The notes beneath the pieces are model-generated. The model made no database searches, was not told the origin of the DNA, and worked only from the letters and a program-made list of their open reading frames with translations. Shown piece after piece: positions 1 to 8,920 of a DNA stretch of 64,000 nt. How positions within the stretch are numbered: the first letter of the stretch is position 1; each line of letters starts with the position of its first letter. Source of the DNA: Pinibacter aurantiacus (GTDB taxonomy: Bacteria; Bacteroidota; Bacteroidia; Chitinophagales; Chitinophagaceae); contig NZ_JAHSPG010000013.1 in assembly GCF_019130065.1 (NCBI RefSeq), positions 1 through 64,000 on the forward strand, read 5' to 3'. The translations under genes and the position numbers were made by a program.

Positions 1-3
1 ATT

Positions 4-39
4 AACAGGGCCGCATTCGTTCAAGAATGCGGCCCTGTT
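4..39. terminator. Perfect hairpin, probable terminator
   Basis: A 15-bp perfect inverted repeat (AACAGGGCCGCATTC against its complement) with a six-base loop. It probably ends a transcript entering from outside the window, or the minus-strand SET gene. No long U tract follows on either strand, so the terminator role is inferred from the stem. Confidence 0.55.
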
Positions 40-83
40 GTATGTAGAGCAGACTATGCTATTACCACACCGTGCTACACCTA

Positions 84-110
84 TTAATTCTTAATTCTTA
101 ATTATTAATT
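84..110. repeat. Short AT-rich tandem repeat (TTAATTC unit)
   Basis: Three copies of a seven-base unit, TTAATTC twice and then TTAATTA, followed by ATTAATT, just downstream of the minus-strand SET gene. Simple sequence with no evident function. Confidence 0.6.
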
Positions 111-115
111 TCCCC

Positions 116-547
116 CTACTTCTTCCCATTCACCTTATCAATCTTCATGTTCTCTTTCACTGTGTCCCAATATTCTTTTCCATAGGACACGAAGATTTCG
201 CTGCCAGCGGGAATATCTTTTAGTGATTTTATAAAAACAAGTTTTCCCTGTTTTTCATATTCGCTGTTATTGCTGATGCCTTTTACACGTTGCAAACCCT
301 TTGCGTCGTTGGCATAGCGTGCAAGTTCTTCGGGCGTTTCACGGGCATCGATCACATGATTGCGGTTGACAAAAAATATATAACCGTTGCTGCCTTCATC
401 ATGATCGACCTCCTTCCAGGTAGTGAATTTGCCTTTGTATTCTACGATGAGGGTGCCTTTGGGGATAGGCTTCCTGGTGTATAAACCTTTACCGGCGTTG
501 GGTAACCCGGATTTTTTTACTACTAAGTGTTCTTCAAGTAATGCCAT
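116..547 (-). CDS. Small SET-domain protein (putative lysine methyltransferase)
   Basis: A 143-residue protein that is almost entirely one SET domain, the S-adenosylmethionine-dependent protein lysine methyltransferase fold. Visible motifs are AGKGLY (18-23) in the first strand, RYAND (77-81) at the place of the canonical N-H-S cofactor loop, and SYGKEYW (121-127) carrying the usual catalytic tyrosine near the C-terminus. There is no signal peptide or membrane segment, so it should be cytoplasmic. Eukaryotic-style pre-SET and post-SET zinc motifs are absent, as is usual for short bacterial members. The target protein cannot be told from sequence. It stands alone, 90 bp from the next minus-strand gene. 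Confidence 0.85.
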   Translation of the reverse strand: MALLEEHLVVKKSGLPNAGKGLYTRKPIPKGTLIVEYKGKFTTWKEVDHDEGSNGYIFFVNRNHVIDARETPEELARYANDAKGLQRVKGISNNSEYEKQGKLVFIKSLKDIPAGSEIFVSYGKEYWDTVKENMKIDKVNGKK

Positions 548-636
548 ATAAAATGTTATGAACTTATTTGAGGCAAGATAATTGTTTTCGACATTCGTTT
601 GTAATGCTGCCCGATTAATAAATAACTTTTTGACAA

Positions 637-1236
637 TTATTTTCCATTCAGCGTTTTGATGATAGCGTCTGTAGTATCTACTTCGCTGATCCGGGGAAAG
701 ATAGTGTTCACGCTGTGTTCGTAAGCTGAGGCTATCCTGTCGGTAGTTGCATCAGAGGCCAATGTAATGTTATATCCCAGTTCACTCGCAGCCCTGGCCG
801 TGCCTTCCACGCCCACGCTTGTAGAAACGCCGCCCAGTACAATTCCGGTAACATTTCTTTTTTGCAGCTCGTCATGCAACCCTGTTTCGTAGAAAGCGTT
901 CCATGTTTTTTTCGTTACCAGCAGGTCGCCCGGCTGCAGCATAATTTCAGGCACTATCGTAAAGAACCCCTCTTCCTGCATCTTAGCCTCCGCAGCTTTT
1001 TGTCCTTCGGCGTCTGCAGGAATCATACTTACTTGCTTCCGGGTCTTCGTCCACGGCGCGCCTACAGGGTTTACATGCACGATCACAACTGGCAGACTCG
1101 CATTTCTAAAAGCATCCAGCAGCCTTGCGGCGTTTGCCAATACAGCTTTGGCAGGATGAGCCAGCTGAGCGCTCAAGGTTCCTTTCTGGAGATCAATCAA
1201 AACAAGAGCGGTGTTTTTGTCAAGTGCAGTGATCAT
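637..1236 (-). CDS. Isochorismatase-family hydrolase lacking the usual cysteine
   Basis: A 199-residue isochorismatase-like alpha/beta hydrolase. The family triad is Asp, Lys and Cys. Here Asp15 (VLIDLQ) and Lys109/110 (LVTKK) are present, but the nucleophile position in GGVSTSVGVEGTAR is Gly142 instead of Cys. The cis-peptide and GVxT context is otherwise intact. In the family, loss of the cysteine is known from true isochorismatases such as EntB, which use a vinyl-ether hydrolysis that needs no thiol. This protein is therefore unlikely to be a nicotinamidase or other cysteine amidohydrolase. No siderophore genes lie beside it, so the substrate is unknown. Cytoplasmic, apparently monocistronic. 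Confidence 0.85.
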   Translation of the reverse strand: MITALDKNTALVLIDLQKGTLSAQLAHPAKAVLANAARLLDAFRNASLPVVIVHVNPVGAPWTKTRKQVSMIPADAEGQKAAEAKMQEEGFFTIVPEIMLQPGDLLVTKKTWNAFYETGLHDELQKRNVTGIVLGGVSTSVGVEGTARAASELGYNITLASDATTDRIASAYEHSVNTIFPRISEVDTTDAIIKTLNGK

Positions 1237-1363
1237 AAATAAGTTTTTTGTTTTAAAGTTACGATACGTGGCCTGGCCGCCATTATTATCGCACTGTAAA
1301 ATTTGTACCAGCCTGCATTGAACAAGTTCTCACCCGGACCTCTTTATATTTTCGCGTATAAAA

Positions 1364-4300
1364 TCACCTTATCAATATTATGGCTCCTTTCTGAAATCTT
1401 TTCACGCCATCATCTGTAATGTAACTGCAGGTGTATATGTAAACACCACCCGGCTGTATCAATCCTTTATAGTAGCCATCCCACCGTTTATTCTTGTCAT
1501 TTGTTTCAAACACCACTTCTCCCCACCTGCTATAGATTTGAAAGGCTAGGTCCGTAATTTGACAGCCAAGGGTTACCGGCCCTATTGTTTCATTTTTGCC
1601 ATCACTATTAGGCGTAAATGCATTCGGTATATGGAGACAGTTTTCAGGTGTGCTGCAAGCCTTTACATTTATTATTGCGTTTGCTGTAATTGGACAATCA
1701 TTCTCATCAATTGCGGCAGCGGTCACACGTTGATTGTTTCGCACTTTTATAAAAGCCGAAGATCCTGAGGCTGGAATGCTCCAGTTAATGTTCTTTACTT
1801 TAGACTTGTCTCCTTCAAGATACAATTGCAGCGTTTCTTCATAACAAACAGTGGTATCTTCAGGCGATATTGAAATTTTGGCCAGAGGTCTGTATTTTAT
1901 TTCAAAATCTTTTGTGTAAGCACAATTAAATTTATCCTTTACAGAAAACCTGTGGCCTCCCGGAGCTACATCAGAAAATTTTTCTGCAGTACCAAATTCT
2001 CCGGCGTCGATTGCATAAATATAAGGAGATATACCACCTGTAACCGAAGCAACGTTAAGCCCGCCGCTTGTTTTTCCGCAGTACGCATTTTCAATATCAA
2101 TATTGACAGCTGCCGGCCCGGGCTGGTTTTTCAAAACAACAGATTCCTTGCTAAGCACACAGCCATTGTCATCTTTAATGTAGACTTTGTATGTTCCGGC
2201 ATTTAAGTTTGAAATACTTCCCGATGTAAAAACTACATTATCGGCAGAAAACGAAAACGGCGATTTTCCTCCCGCAACATTTGTAACAGTAAGAGAACCG
2301 ATCTTGCTATCGCAATGGTCATCTGTTACAGAAATTACGGCATCTGAAGGAGGCAACGTTTTGTCTATTGAAATTTTTGATAAAAGCTCGCAGCCTGCGT
2401 TGTCTATAATTTTTATCTGATAATCTGCGGGAGCGAGTGTATTGAATATACCGGTGTGGTTTGTGCCAGCATTTTCCAAAATAAATGTGTACGGCGTTTC
2501 GCCTCCGCTGATGTTTGAAATACGAAGTGTGCCATCATTGCTTTTGCAGGTGCTGCTTGTTTTATCAGATGCAAAAGACTGAGGCCCCGGTATCCTTGCC
2601 AACAAAAGTGTATCGTGATATGAGCACCCGTTTGCGTCCTTTATATGCAATATGTGTGTACCGGAATCCAATCCTGTAAATTTTGGAGTTGCCTGATAAA
2701 GAGATTCGTCCGCGGCGTATGTGAAAGGTGCTGTACCCCCGGTTACATCATTAACAAATATCATTGCGTTTGCTTTGTCACAATTTTCAGGAGTGGTTGT
2801 TAACCGCGCAGCTGTAATACTTCCCGGAGGATTGGGAACAACAATGCTCTTTTTGACCGACAAGCCGTTGGCGTCTGTAACCTTTACCATATACGTGCCA
2901 GAACACAACCCTGTCACAGCAGCGGTTGTTGCACCATTGCTCCATTCGTATTTGTAAGGGTCGGCCCCGCAGGTAACTGACAGTTCAGCTGTACCATTGC
3001 AGCCACAGGTAGTAGGTGCGGCGATCTTTGGGGTCACGAAAAGTTCATTGTTGTAGGTTAATTTCATTAAAAGAGAGGACAATCCTGCCTGAGAGTTTAC
3101 GTATGAGCAACACTGACTATTAAAATAAGCACCATTGCCGGGGTCTGTTAGTTGAGGATTTGGATTAAAAGAACCGCCTTTTTGATGGCCAAATACGTAG
3201 ACCATATTTCCTGAAGGATCCACAGCCATCTCATTGTAGTCATAGTATTCATATGGCCAGTCTGCGAGTGTCAAATAAGTAAATGCTCCGTTATGATCAA
3301 GGGTTGCAAATATGGGCATTGTGTAGGTGGGGTATTTAAACATTGACCCCGACTCTTTATAAAAACTCCCGCAATTAGTGTTTTTTGAGGGAAAATCCCA
3401 GTAGGGATCATTCATTACCCCCAGGAGCTGCACCTGGTCATGATACTTATCGTAATTGATTTTCTCCCAAAAGTGCATTCTTGTGGTATTGACATTTTTT
3501 TGAAACACGAATTTGTTGAGACTGTCAAACTTAAGGACATACTGAGACTGTGTAATATAAATATTGCAGCTGTCATCAACCGTTATATCCCCTACGTTCA
3601 GGTAAGTAGGCAAGAAAGTAGACCAGGTCATCTTTCTTGCCGCATTAAATTTTGTAATGATGGCTCCCCATCCTTTCGGATTAAAATACCCGCCGTTATC
3701 CACCATCAGGTATTTAGCCGAACGGACATTGCCGCCGATGTAAATATTTCCAATTTTATCGGTGCATATCCTCGCGTTGTAATCATCATTTTCTCCATAG
3801 AACCGCGTGGACCATGTAAGGCGATTGCTCGCATCAAATTGGGAAATAAACAACAATTGCTCAGCGCCGATACCAGAAGCGGTTTCAAAATAGGCGCCAT
3901 TTCCAGGATCCGTCAAAGGAAAATCCGCGGACTCGGACCACCCTGTTACGTATACATTTCCATTTATATCGTACGACATATCCATCGGATAAGTGCTGAA
4001 ATTTGCATAAAAGGAACTCCATATCAACTTGCCATCGTTTGAAAATTTGGTGATAAAATACTTCTTCTGGTTCCGATCAAAAAAACCTCCATTGTCCAGT
4101 AATGGAATTTTACTTTGATACTCTGGAAAATAGCCAAGCGCAACGATGTTGTCAAATTTATCAACTGTCATCACTGAACTGTTTATAGCTTTTTCCGCTC
4201 CAAAAAAAGTTGACCACAACAATTGTCCCTCTGGAGTAAATTTCATTATTACCATAGAACCGTTTGGCGCGGTAGTTACATTCTGATAATACGCTCCATT

Positions 4301-5245
4301 TCCCGGATCCTTAGTAATAAAAGGAGTATTGGCACTTATTGAAAGTTGAACAAAAATATTTCCCTGCTTATCCGTTTCTACATCGGTGGCGGCAACAACG
4401 GCCAGGACATTCTTATCCGAAGTAGAAAGGTAAGTGAGCCAAAAAATAGATGGATCAATCACAAGCGTTTGGCCCTTGTCATAATTGTTGACTTTAAAAC
4501 CGATTTGATTATTCTTTAGAGTATAAGAAGTTTGTACTTCTTTTTTATTTTTCTGCAAATAAGAAAAAGGCTTTCCCTCGCGAACCTGTCCTATGTTTGT
4601 TTCTCCGGCTATTTCATTATTCGCCATCTTCATGCGGGCATTGCGCGAGTATTGAAGTTTTATTTGATCAGGATCGGCGCCCGGATGTACAATGAAATCG
4701 TACTTAACAATTTGACGGCCATCTACCTCTTTAATATATATTTTCCAGTCAATACCAGGATATACATTCTTAATTAGAATTTCACTTTTCAACTGCAGGC
4801 TTTGGGGCATGATGCCGAGTGAATCGGTGTACATATTGTAAACCGGAGAGCCCGCCAGAGATGTTTCTGCTATTTGAGCCGGATCGATGAAGGCGTTTTT
4901 CAAAACGATATCCACTCTTTCAATCCTGTAAGAAGCAGTGTATATCGAATCCCTTTCATTCGTTGCTGTCATTTTTTTGCGTTCCTGCACCGCCCTTCGC
5001 TTTTGAAGTGTGTTTCTATGTGCAAAAACAATTGAAAGCCCATATCTGGTTATAAAAAACTGCTCATTGCCTATATTGGCCTGGTAGTATACGGATGGGA
5101 CGGGTTTATTATCCTGATCGCGGACCTGGCCTACGTTGCGCAAAAAACCGTTCTTGGGTATGGCCTTGTCCAGAGAAGGTTGATTCTGTGCATGTCCAAT
5201 TTTAACGAGCATCAGGCAACACAACAGTAATGCAATTTTTTTCAT
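1364..5245 (-). CDS. Giant surface protein: DUF7948-like, SBBP and SprB repeats, type IX sorting domain
   Basis: The start is placed at the methionine of MKKIALLLCC (1293 residues); an upstream in-frame ATG at 5290 would add 15 residues before the signal peptide. After the signal peptide comes an N-terminal domain with NVGQV and the GLS...FAHR pattern (DUF7948-like). A long region of SBBP-type beta-propeller repeats follows, with recurring W-S-T-F and G-N-I-Y/V-V phrases. Then come five SprB-like repeats, each with a G-G-x-x-P-[YF] core and a D-x-x-G-C or similar end. The last ~90 residues (PNAFTPNSDGKN, SRWGEVVFE, WDGYYKG) are the gliding-motility-type C-terminal domain that serves as a type B signal for the type IX secretion system. 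It should be exported and held at the cell surface, perhaps as an adhesin; that role is inferred. Confidence 0.9.
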   Translation of the reverse strand: MKKIALLLCCLMLVKIGHAQNQPSLDKAIPKNGFLRNVGQVRDQDNKPVPSVYYQANIGNEQFFITRYGLSIVFAHRNTLQKRRAVQERKKMTATNERDSIYTASYRIERVDIVLKNAFIDPAQIAETSLAGSPVYNMYTDSLGIMPQSLQLKSEILIKNVYPGIDWKIYIKEVDGRQIVKYDFIVHPGADPDQIKLQYSRNARMKMANNEIAGETNIGQVREGKPFSYLQKNKKEVQTSYTLKNNQIGFKVNNYDKGQTLVIDPSIFWLTYLSTSDKNVLAVVAATDVETDKQGNIFVQLSISANTPFITKDPGNGAYYQNVTTAPNGSMVIMKFTPEGQLLWSTFFGAEKAINSSVMTVDKFDNIVALGYFPEYQSKIPLLDNGGFFDRNQKKYFITKFSNDGKLIWSSFYANFSTYPMDMSYDINGNVYVTGWSESADFPLTDPGNGAYFETASGIGAEQLLFISQFDASNRLTWSTRFYGENDDYNARICTDKIGNIYIGGNVRSAKYLMVDNGGYFNPKGWGAIITKFNAARKMTWSTFLPTYLNVGDITVDDSCNIYITQSQYVLKFDSLNKFVFQKNVNTTRMHFWEKINYDKYHDQVQLLGVMNDPYWDFPSKNTNCGSFYKESGSMFKYPTYTMPIFATLDHNGAFTYLTLADWPYEYYDYNEMAVDPSGNMVYVFGHQKGGSFNPNPQLTDPGNGAYFNSQCCSYVNSQAGLSSLLMKLTYNNELFVTPKIAAPTTCGCNGTAELSVTCGADPYKYEWSNGATTAAVTGLCSGTYMVKVTDANGLSVKKSIVVPNPPGSITAARLTTTPENCDKANAMIFVNDVTGGTAPFTYAADESLYQATPKFTGLDSGTHILHIKDANGCSYHDTLLLARIPGPQSFASDKTSSTCKSNDGTLRISNISGGETPYTFILENAGTNHTGIFNTLAPADYQIKIIDNAGCELLSKISIDKTLPPSDAVISVTDDHCDSKIGSLTVTNVAGGKSPFSFSADNVVFTSGSISNLNAGTYKVYIKDDNGCVLSKESVVLKNQPGPAAVNIDIENAYCGKTSGGLNVASVTGGISPYIYAIDAGEFGTAEKFSDVAPGGHRFSVKDKFNCAYTKDFEIKYRPLAKISISPEDTTVCYEETLQLYLEGDKSKVKNINWSIPASGSSAFIKVRNNQRVTAAAIDENDCPITANAIINVKACSTPENCLHIPNAFTPNSDGKNETIGPVTLGCQITDLAFQIYSRWGEVVFETNDKNKRWDGYYKGLIQPGGVYIYTCSYITDDGVKRFQKGAIILIR

Positions 5246-5360
5246 ACGGGTTAGAGCGAATGCGACTCGCCTGAAAGGGTTATGAATCATTTAGAGTTAG
5301 GTCAAAAATAGAATATCCGGCCCGTTTGCAGGTTTTTTCCTTTATTTTTTTCGATTCCTT

Positions 5361-5368
5361 TATGTTTG
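5361..5368 (+). promoter_or_regulatory. -7 box (TAnnTTTG type) before dapD
   Basis: TATGTTTG matches the Bacteroidota primary-sigma -7 consensus TAnnTTTG and lies 17 bases before the dapD start. No TTTG -33 box sits at the ideal distance, so only half of the promoter is supported. Confidence 0.5.
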
Positions 5369-5384
5369 CAAAAAATTTTCAAGC

Positions 5385-6191
5385 ATGAAAGAATTGATCA
5401 CATCAGCATTTGCAAACCGCGAGTTGTTGAAAGACGCGAAATATGCCGATGCCGTAAGAGCGGTGATTGAAGAAGTGGATAAAGGAAGACTGAGAGTTGC
5501 TGCTCCCGTAGAAAGTGGCTGGGAAGTGAACGAATGGGTGAAACAAGCCATTCTGATGTACTTCGGTATTCAGCAAATGAAAACCATGTCATTACCTCCG
5601 TTTGAGTTTTACGATAAAATGGAACTGAAGAAAGACTACGCTTCACTGGGCGTACGTGCGGTTCCACACGCAGTGGCAAGATATGGAGCATACATCGCCA
5701 AAAACGTGGTATTAATGCCAAGCTACGTAAACATTGGTGCTTTTGTTGACGAAGGTACAATGGTTGACACATGGGCAACCGTAGGCAGCTGTGCTCAAAT
5801 AGGCAAAGGCGTTCACCTCAGCGGTGGTGTAGGTATCGGCGGAGTGCTGGAACCATTGCAGGCTTCTCCTGTAATTATTGAAGACGGTGTATTTGTAGGT
5901 TCAAGATGTATTGTGGTAGAAGGTGTTCGTGTAGAAAAAGAAGCGGTATTGGGTGCAAACGTAGTACTGACGCAAAGCACAAAAATTATCGACGTAAGCG
6001 GCGCAGAGCCGATTGAATACAAAGGACGCGTACCGGCAAGAAGTGTTGTTATTCCTGGTACATATGCAAAAAAATTCCCCGCTGGCGAATATAATGTAAG
6101 CTGCGCCCTGATCATTGGTCAGCGTAAACCAAGCACAGACTTGAAAACAAGTTTGAATGATGCTTTGCGCGACTTTAATGTAGCAGTGTAA
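5385..6191 (+). CDS. dapD: 2,3,4,5-tetrahydropyridine-2,6-dicarboxylate N-succinyltransferase
   Basis: A 268-residue cytoplasmic enzyme of the succinylase route to diaminopimelate and lysine. It transfers succinyl from succinyl-CoA to tetrahydrodipicolinate. An N-terminal helical domain (about 1-95) precedes a left-handed beta-helix of hexapeptide repeats (about 100-230), seen as strings such as VNIGAFVDEGTMVDTWATVG and GVHLSGGVGIGGVLEP. The length equals that of well-known DapD proteins. The gene stands alone with its own -7 box and terminator, suggesting constitutive housekeeping expression. Identification is firm. Confidence 0.97.
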   Translation: MKELITSAFANRELLKDAKYADAVRAVIEEVDKGRLRVAAPVESGWEVNEWVKQAILMYFGIQQMKTMSLPPFEFYDKMELKKDYASLGVRAVPHAVARYGAYIAKNVVLMPSYVNIGAFVDEGTMVDTWATVGSCAQIGKGVHLSGGVGIGGVLEPLQASPVIIEDGVFVGSRCIVVEGVRVEKEAVLGANVVLTQSTKIIDVSGAEPIEYKGRVPARSVVIPGTYAKKFPAGEYNVSCALIIGQRKPSTDLKTSLNDALRDFNVAV

Positions 6192-6214
6192 AAGAATTGA
6201 AAGTTGAGAGTTGG

Positions 6215-6262
6215 GTTATGAGTTTTTGTGCTTAGCTTTTATTAGTACTTAAAACTCATAAC
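6215..6262 (+). terminator. Terminator after dapD
   Basis: GTTATGAGTTTT (6215-6226) pairs perfectly with AAAACTCATAAC (6251-6262). Imperfect outer pairing (AAGTTGAGAG with CACTCAAAACTT) extends the stem and a run of T follows at about 6278. Located 24 bases after the dapD stop. Confidence 0.65.
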
Positions 6263-6314
6263 TCACCACTCAAAACTTTTTCAGAAAACTTATCACTTAT
6301 TTCATTCAACTTCA

Positions 6315-6322
6315 TATATTTG
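6315..6322 (+). promoter_or_regulatory. -7 box before tRNA-Leu
   Basis: TATATTTG matches TAnnTTTG and ends 17 bases before the tRNA 5' end, a suitable distance for initiation close upstream of the mature tRNA. Confidence 0.5.
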
Positions 6323-6339
6323 CACCCCTGTTAAAGGAT

Positions 6340-6421
6340 GCCCAGGTGGCGAAATTGGTAGACGCACCGTCTTCAGGTGGCGGCGCCGCGAGGTGTGCTG
6401 GTTCGAATCCAGTCCTGGGCA
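6340..6421 (+). tRNA. tRNA-Leu (CAG)
   Basis: Acceptor arms GCCCAGG (6340-6346) and CCTGGGC (6414-6420) pair fully, followed by discriminator A. The anticodon arm is CCGTC-TTCAGGT-GGCGG, giving anticodon CAG. There is a long variable arm, as expected for leucine tRNA, and the T-loop TTCGAAT. CCA is not encoded. An integrase gene begins 434 bases downstream, consistent with this tRNA having served as an integration site. Confidence 0.96.
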
Positions 6422-6427
6422 CATTGT

Positions 6428-6463
6428 TAGGTTGAGGATCATTGATTCTCAACCTATTTTTTT
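6428..6463 (+). terminator. Terminator of tRNA-Leu
   Basis: TAGGTTGAG (6428-6436) and CTCAACCTA (6448-6456) form a nine-bp stem followed by a T run, seven bases after the tRNA. Confidence 0.8.
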
Positions 6464-6514
6464 GTCATCAATGTCGTTTTTGTCCTCTTTTTCACGCTTT
6501 TTTTCACTTCTAAC

Positions 6515-6615
6515 GACACACGAATGACACACGAAATGACACACGGTTTTGCTGGCACACTTGGCCTATTCGATCAGCACACTTGCGCAAAAAAATCACG
6601 GTGGGTAACACACGA
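6515..6615 (+). repeat. Helically phased GACACACGA repeats, possible integrase arm sites
   Basis: GACACACGA occurs at 6515 and 6526 and GACACACGG at 6538, spacings of 11 and 12 bases, close to one DNA turn. A related AACACACGA lies near 6607. They sit between the tRNA terminator and the integrase gene, where arm-type integrase sites commonly lie. The whole stretch 6464-6854 holds no convincing gene; a possible reading frame here overlaps the integrase start and has no recognisable content. Confidence 0.45.
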
Positions 6616-6854
6616 AACACCCTATCTTCCTGCATTCAAACAAGTCACCCAGGATTTAAACCCTCCTGGCAATTATGTCAATCAGAAAAATTGGCAGAAA
6701 AAATTGACACTGACAAATTGCAAGTCAAAAACCATTAAAAATTCTTTCTTCCGGTTCCTATCGCTTTTTTCCATTCACAGTTTAGCAGTTCTATTGCCAA
6801 CTTATCAGGCACGCACCTTGTGCCCTATTTTTTTTAACCTTAAAGCACGCAGCT

Positions 6855-7988
6855 ATGAATATAGGAGAAAGACTAAATAATAAAGGTGACAAAATACTTT
6901 ACTTCTTTGACAACGGGCGCGGAAAAGGACAACGTGGCTCACTGGGCCTGTTTACTTACGTTAAACCTAAAGATGCCCTGCAAAGAAATCATAACAAAGA
7001 AACAATTGCAATTCTTGAAGTAAAGCGAGGCCAGGCAATAATTGACCAACAAGCAACTGGAACTGGCTATATACCCTCGCACAAATTCAAAGCTAATTTT
7101 TTGGATTACTATGAAGAATATGTTCAAACCCATAAGCGTAAACGCAATCGACATCTCCAAAACAGTTTGAAGCATTTCAAGACATTTATCAATAGGAAAT
7201 TCATTTCCCCCATTGAAATTTCAGAAAATTTCTGCAAATCTTTTAGGCGCTACTTATTGGACAATTTTAATGGAGAAACGCCGCTTAATTATTTTGCACG
7301 GTTTAAGTGGGTAGTGGATGCCGCTAAAAGTGATGGATATTTTAAAGAAGCTCCAACTAAAGAGATTGCGGCACAATCAAACCCGAGCGCTTCATTAAAA
7401 GAAAACCTGGAAGCCGATGAATATTTGAAACTTTTGAAATCGCCGTGTGTAAATCAGCAAATTAAGACAGCCTTCTTGTTTTCCTGTTATACCGGCCTTC
7501 GATGGGTGGATGTCAAAACATTGCGGTGGCAACAACTTAAAGGAAATAATTTGGTCACCAGAATTATTCAAAAGAAAACAGGCAGACCGGTGGTTCTAAC
7601 ATTACATCCAATTGCCGAGGATATTTTGAACGAGCAAGCTGCTTTAAATAATATGGATTTAGTTCACGAACCTGATAGGCAGAAGAAATTGGTATTTCAA
7701 TTACCCTCTCAAGACGGTTCCAATAAGACTTTACAAAATTGGATTATTGCCGCAGGCATTAATAAACACATTACATGGTCATGTGCCAGGTTGAGTTTCT
7801 CTATTCTATTACAAGATAAAAGGGTCGATGACGCGACAGTTGCCTATTTGATGGGGCACACAACAACGGAACAGGTCCAAAGAACATATAAACGCCATCG
7901 ACCTCATCAGCCAATGGAGGCAATAATGACTTTACCTCACAAGGACAATTGGAAGAAAGATTCTACAACTATTAATCCTATTTATTAA
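6855..7988 (+). CDS. Tyrosine recombinase/integrase with altered catalytic His
   Basis: A 377-residue integrase of the tyrosine recombinase family, which breaks and joins DNA through a covalent phosphotyrosine. An AP2-like N-terminal part (about 1-80) is followed by a SAM-like core-binding domain (80-170) and the catalytic domain. Visible are Arg216 (TGLRW), Lys241, Arg312, His335 (MGHT) and the nucleophile Tyr345 (RTYKR). The first His of the H-x-x-R box is Ser309 (WSCARLSF, where relatives have W-H-x-A-R-H-S/T-F). The gene follows tRNA-Leu, as in tRNA-integrated islands. The cargo behind it is decayed and the altered box may mean it is inactive. Confidence 0.88.
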   Translation: MNIGERLNNKGDKILYFFDNGRGKGQRGSLGLFTYVKPKDALQRNHNKETIAILEVKRGQAIIDQQATGTGYIPSHKFKANFLDYYEEYVQTHKRKRNRHLQNSLKHFKTFINRKFISPIEISENFCKSFRRYLLDNFNGETPLNYFARFKWVVDAAKSDGYFKEAPTKEIAAQSNPSASLKENLEADEYLKLLKSPCVNQQIKTAFLFSCYTGLRWVDVKTLRWQQLKGNNLVTRIIQKKTGRPVVLTLHPIAEDILNEQAALNNMDLVHEPDRQKKLVFQLPSQDGSNKTLQNWIIAAGINKHITWSCARLSFSILLQDKRVDDATVAYLMGHTTTEQVQRTYKRHRPHQPMEAIMTLPHKDNWKKDSTTINPIY

Positions 7989-7996
7989 ACATTCAG

Positions 7997-8920
7997 ATGA
8001 TGGAATTTAGCAAATCGATTATAAACGATATCAAGGATATTATTCTAACCTCGAGGGAAAATGCCATTCGAGCGGTTGATCGTCAAAGAACCCTAATGTA
8101 TTGGCATATCGGAAAGCGAATTTTCGAAAAAGAACAACAGGGAAAGGACCGCGCAGATTATGGCACTCCATTACAAAATTCGTCTCTGACCAATTGGTAC
8201 CTGAATATGGAACTGGGTTTTTCAAAAGACAAATTGAATTATATCGCTAGTTTTATCGAACATTTTCAATTGCGAATACAGTGTATTCGCAATTGAGCTG
8301 AAGTTGATATAAAATTTTGCTAAGGATTGAAAATCAGCACTCAAGACAGTTTTATATCGCCGAAATAATCAAAAACAATTGGACCGTTCGGCAATTAGAT
8401 CGACAAATTTTGAGCAGGTTGTATGAGCGTCTTTTAGCTAGCTGTGACAAGGAAAGTTTGCTCGCCGTGGCGAATAAAGAAAAACTCCCCTCTGACGCAA
8501 TAGAAATTATTAAAGAACCAATGTTTCTTGAGTTTCCCGGTTTAAAAAGGGAAATCTCCTATTATGAAAAAGATCTGGAGAATGCAATCATTATCCACCT
8601 GCAAGAATTTCTACTGGAGCTAGGTCATGGATTTTCTTTTATTGCAAGACAAAAAAGAATTCATATTGAAGGAGATGATTTTTTTATTGACCCGGTTTGT
8701 TATAATCTTCTTTTGCGTTGTTTTGTGATAATCGAAATCAAGATTAATAAATTTATACATCAGCATCTTACCCGATTACAGATGTGCTTTTACTATTATG
8801 ATAGAATTAAAGAAATCACTATAGGAAAAAATGCTATTGGAATATTGCTACATGCAAACAAAAATGATACCGTAGCGAAATTCCCAAGAAGGCTTCAGTT
8901 CAGAATCGATATAGTGAATG
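7997..8920 (+). pseudogene. Broken DUF1016 (PDDEXK) nuclease gene
   Basis: Two pieces of one DUF1016/YhcG-type gene. The first (from 7997) has the N-terminal domain with YWHIGKRIFEKEQQG and KDKLNYI; the second (about 8301-8914) has RIENQHSRQFYIAE, SRLYERLL, a PDDEXK-like domain with GHGFSFIARQKRIHIEGDDFFIDPV and ...VIIEIKINKF. Between them the frame shifts near 8290, and the continuing frame has two TGA codons (8299-8301 and 8305-8307 region) inside a segment where relatives read L-S-W-x-x-Y-K-L-L. The C-terminus stops matching after DTVAKF and runs into an antisense tRNA fragment. Relatives are associated with restriction systems or mobile DNA. It starts eight bases after the integrase, so both probably arrived together. 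Confidence 0.8.

Noticed and set aside
3440-4042. 200-codon plus-strand frame inside the large surface-protein gene
   Set aside because: Antisense of a well-supported coding region with repeat structure.
6524-6880. Open frame of 118 codons before the integrase
   Set aside because: It covers phased repeats, has low-complexity content, no recognisable domain, and overlaps the integrase start.
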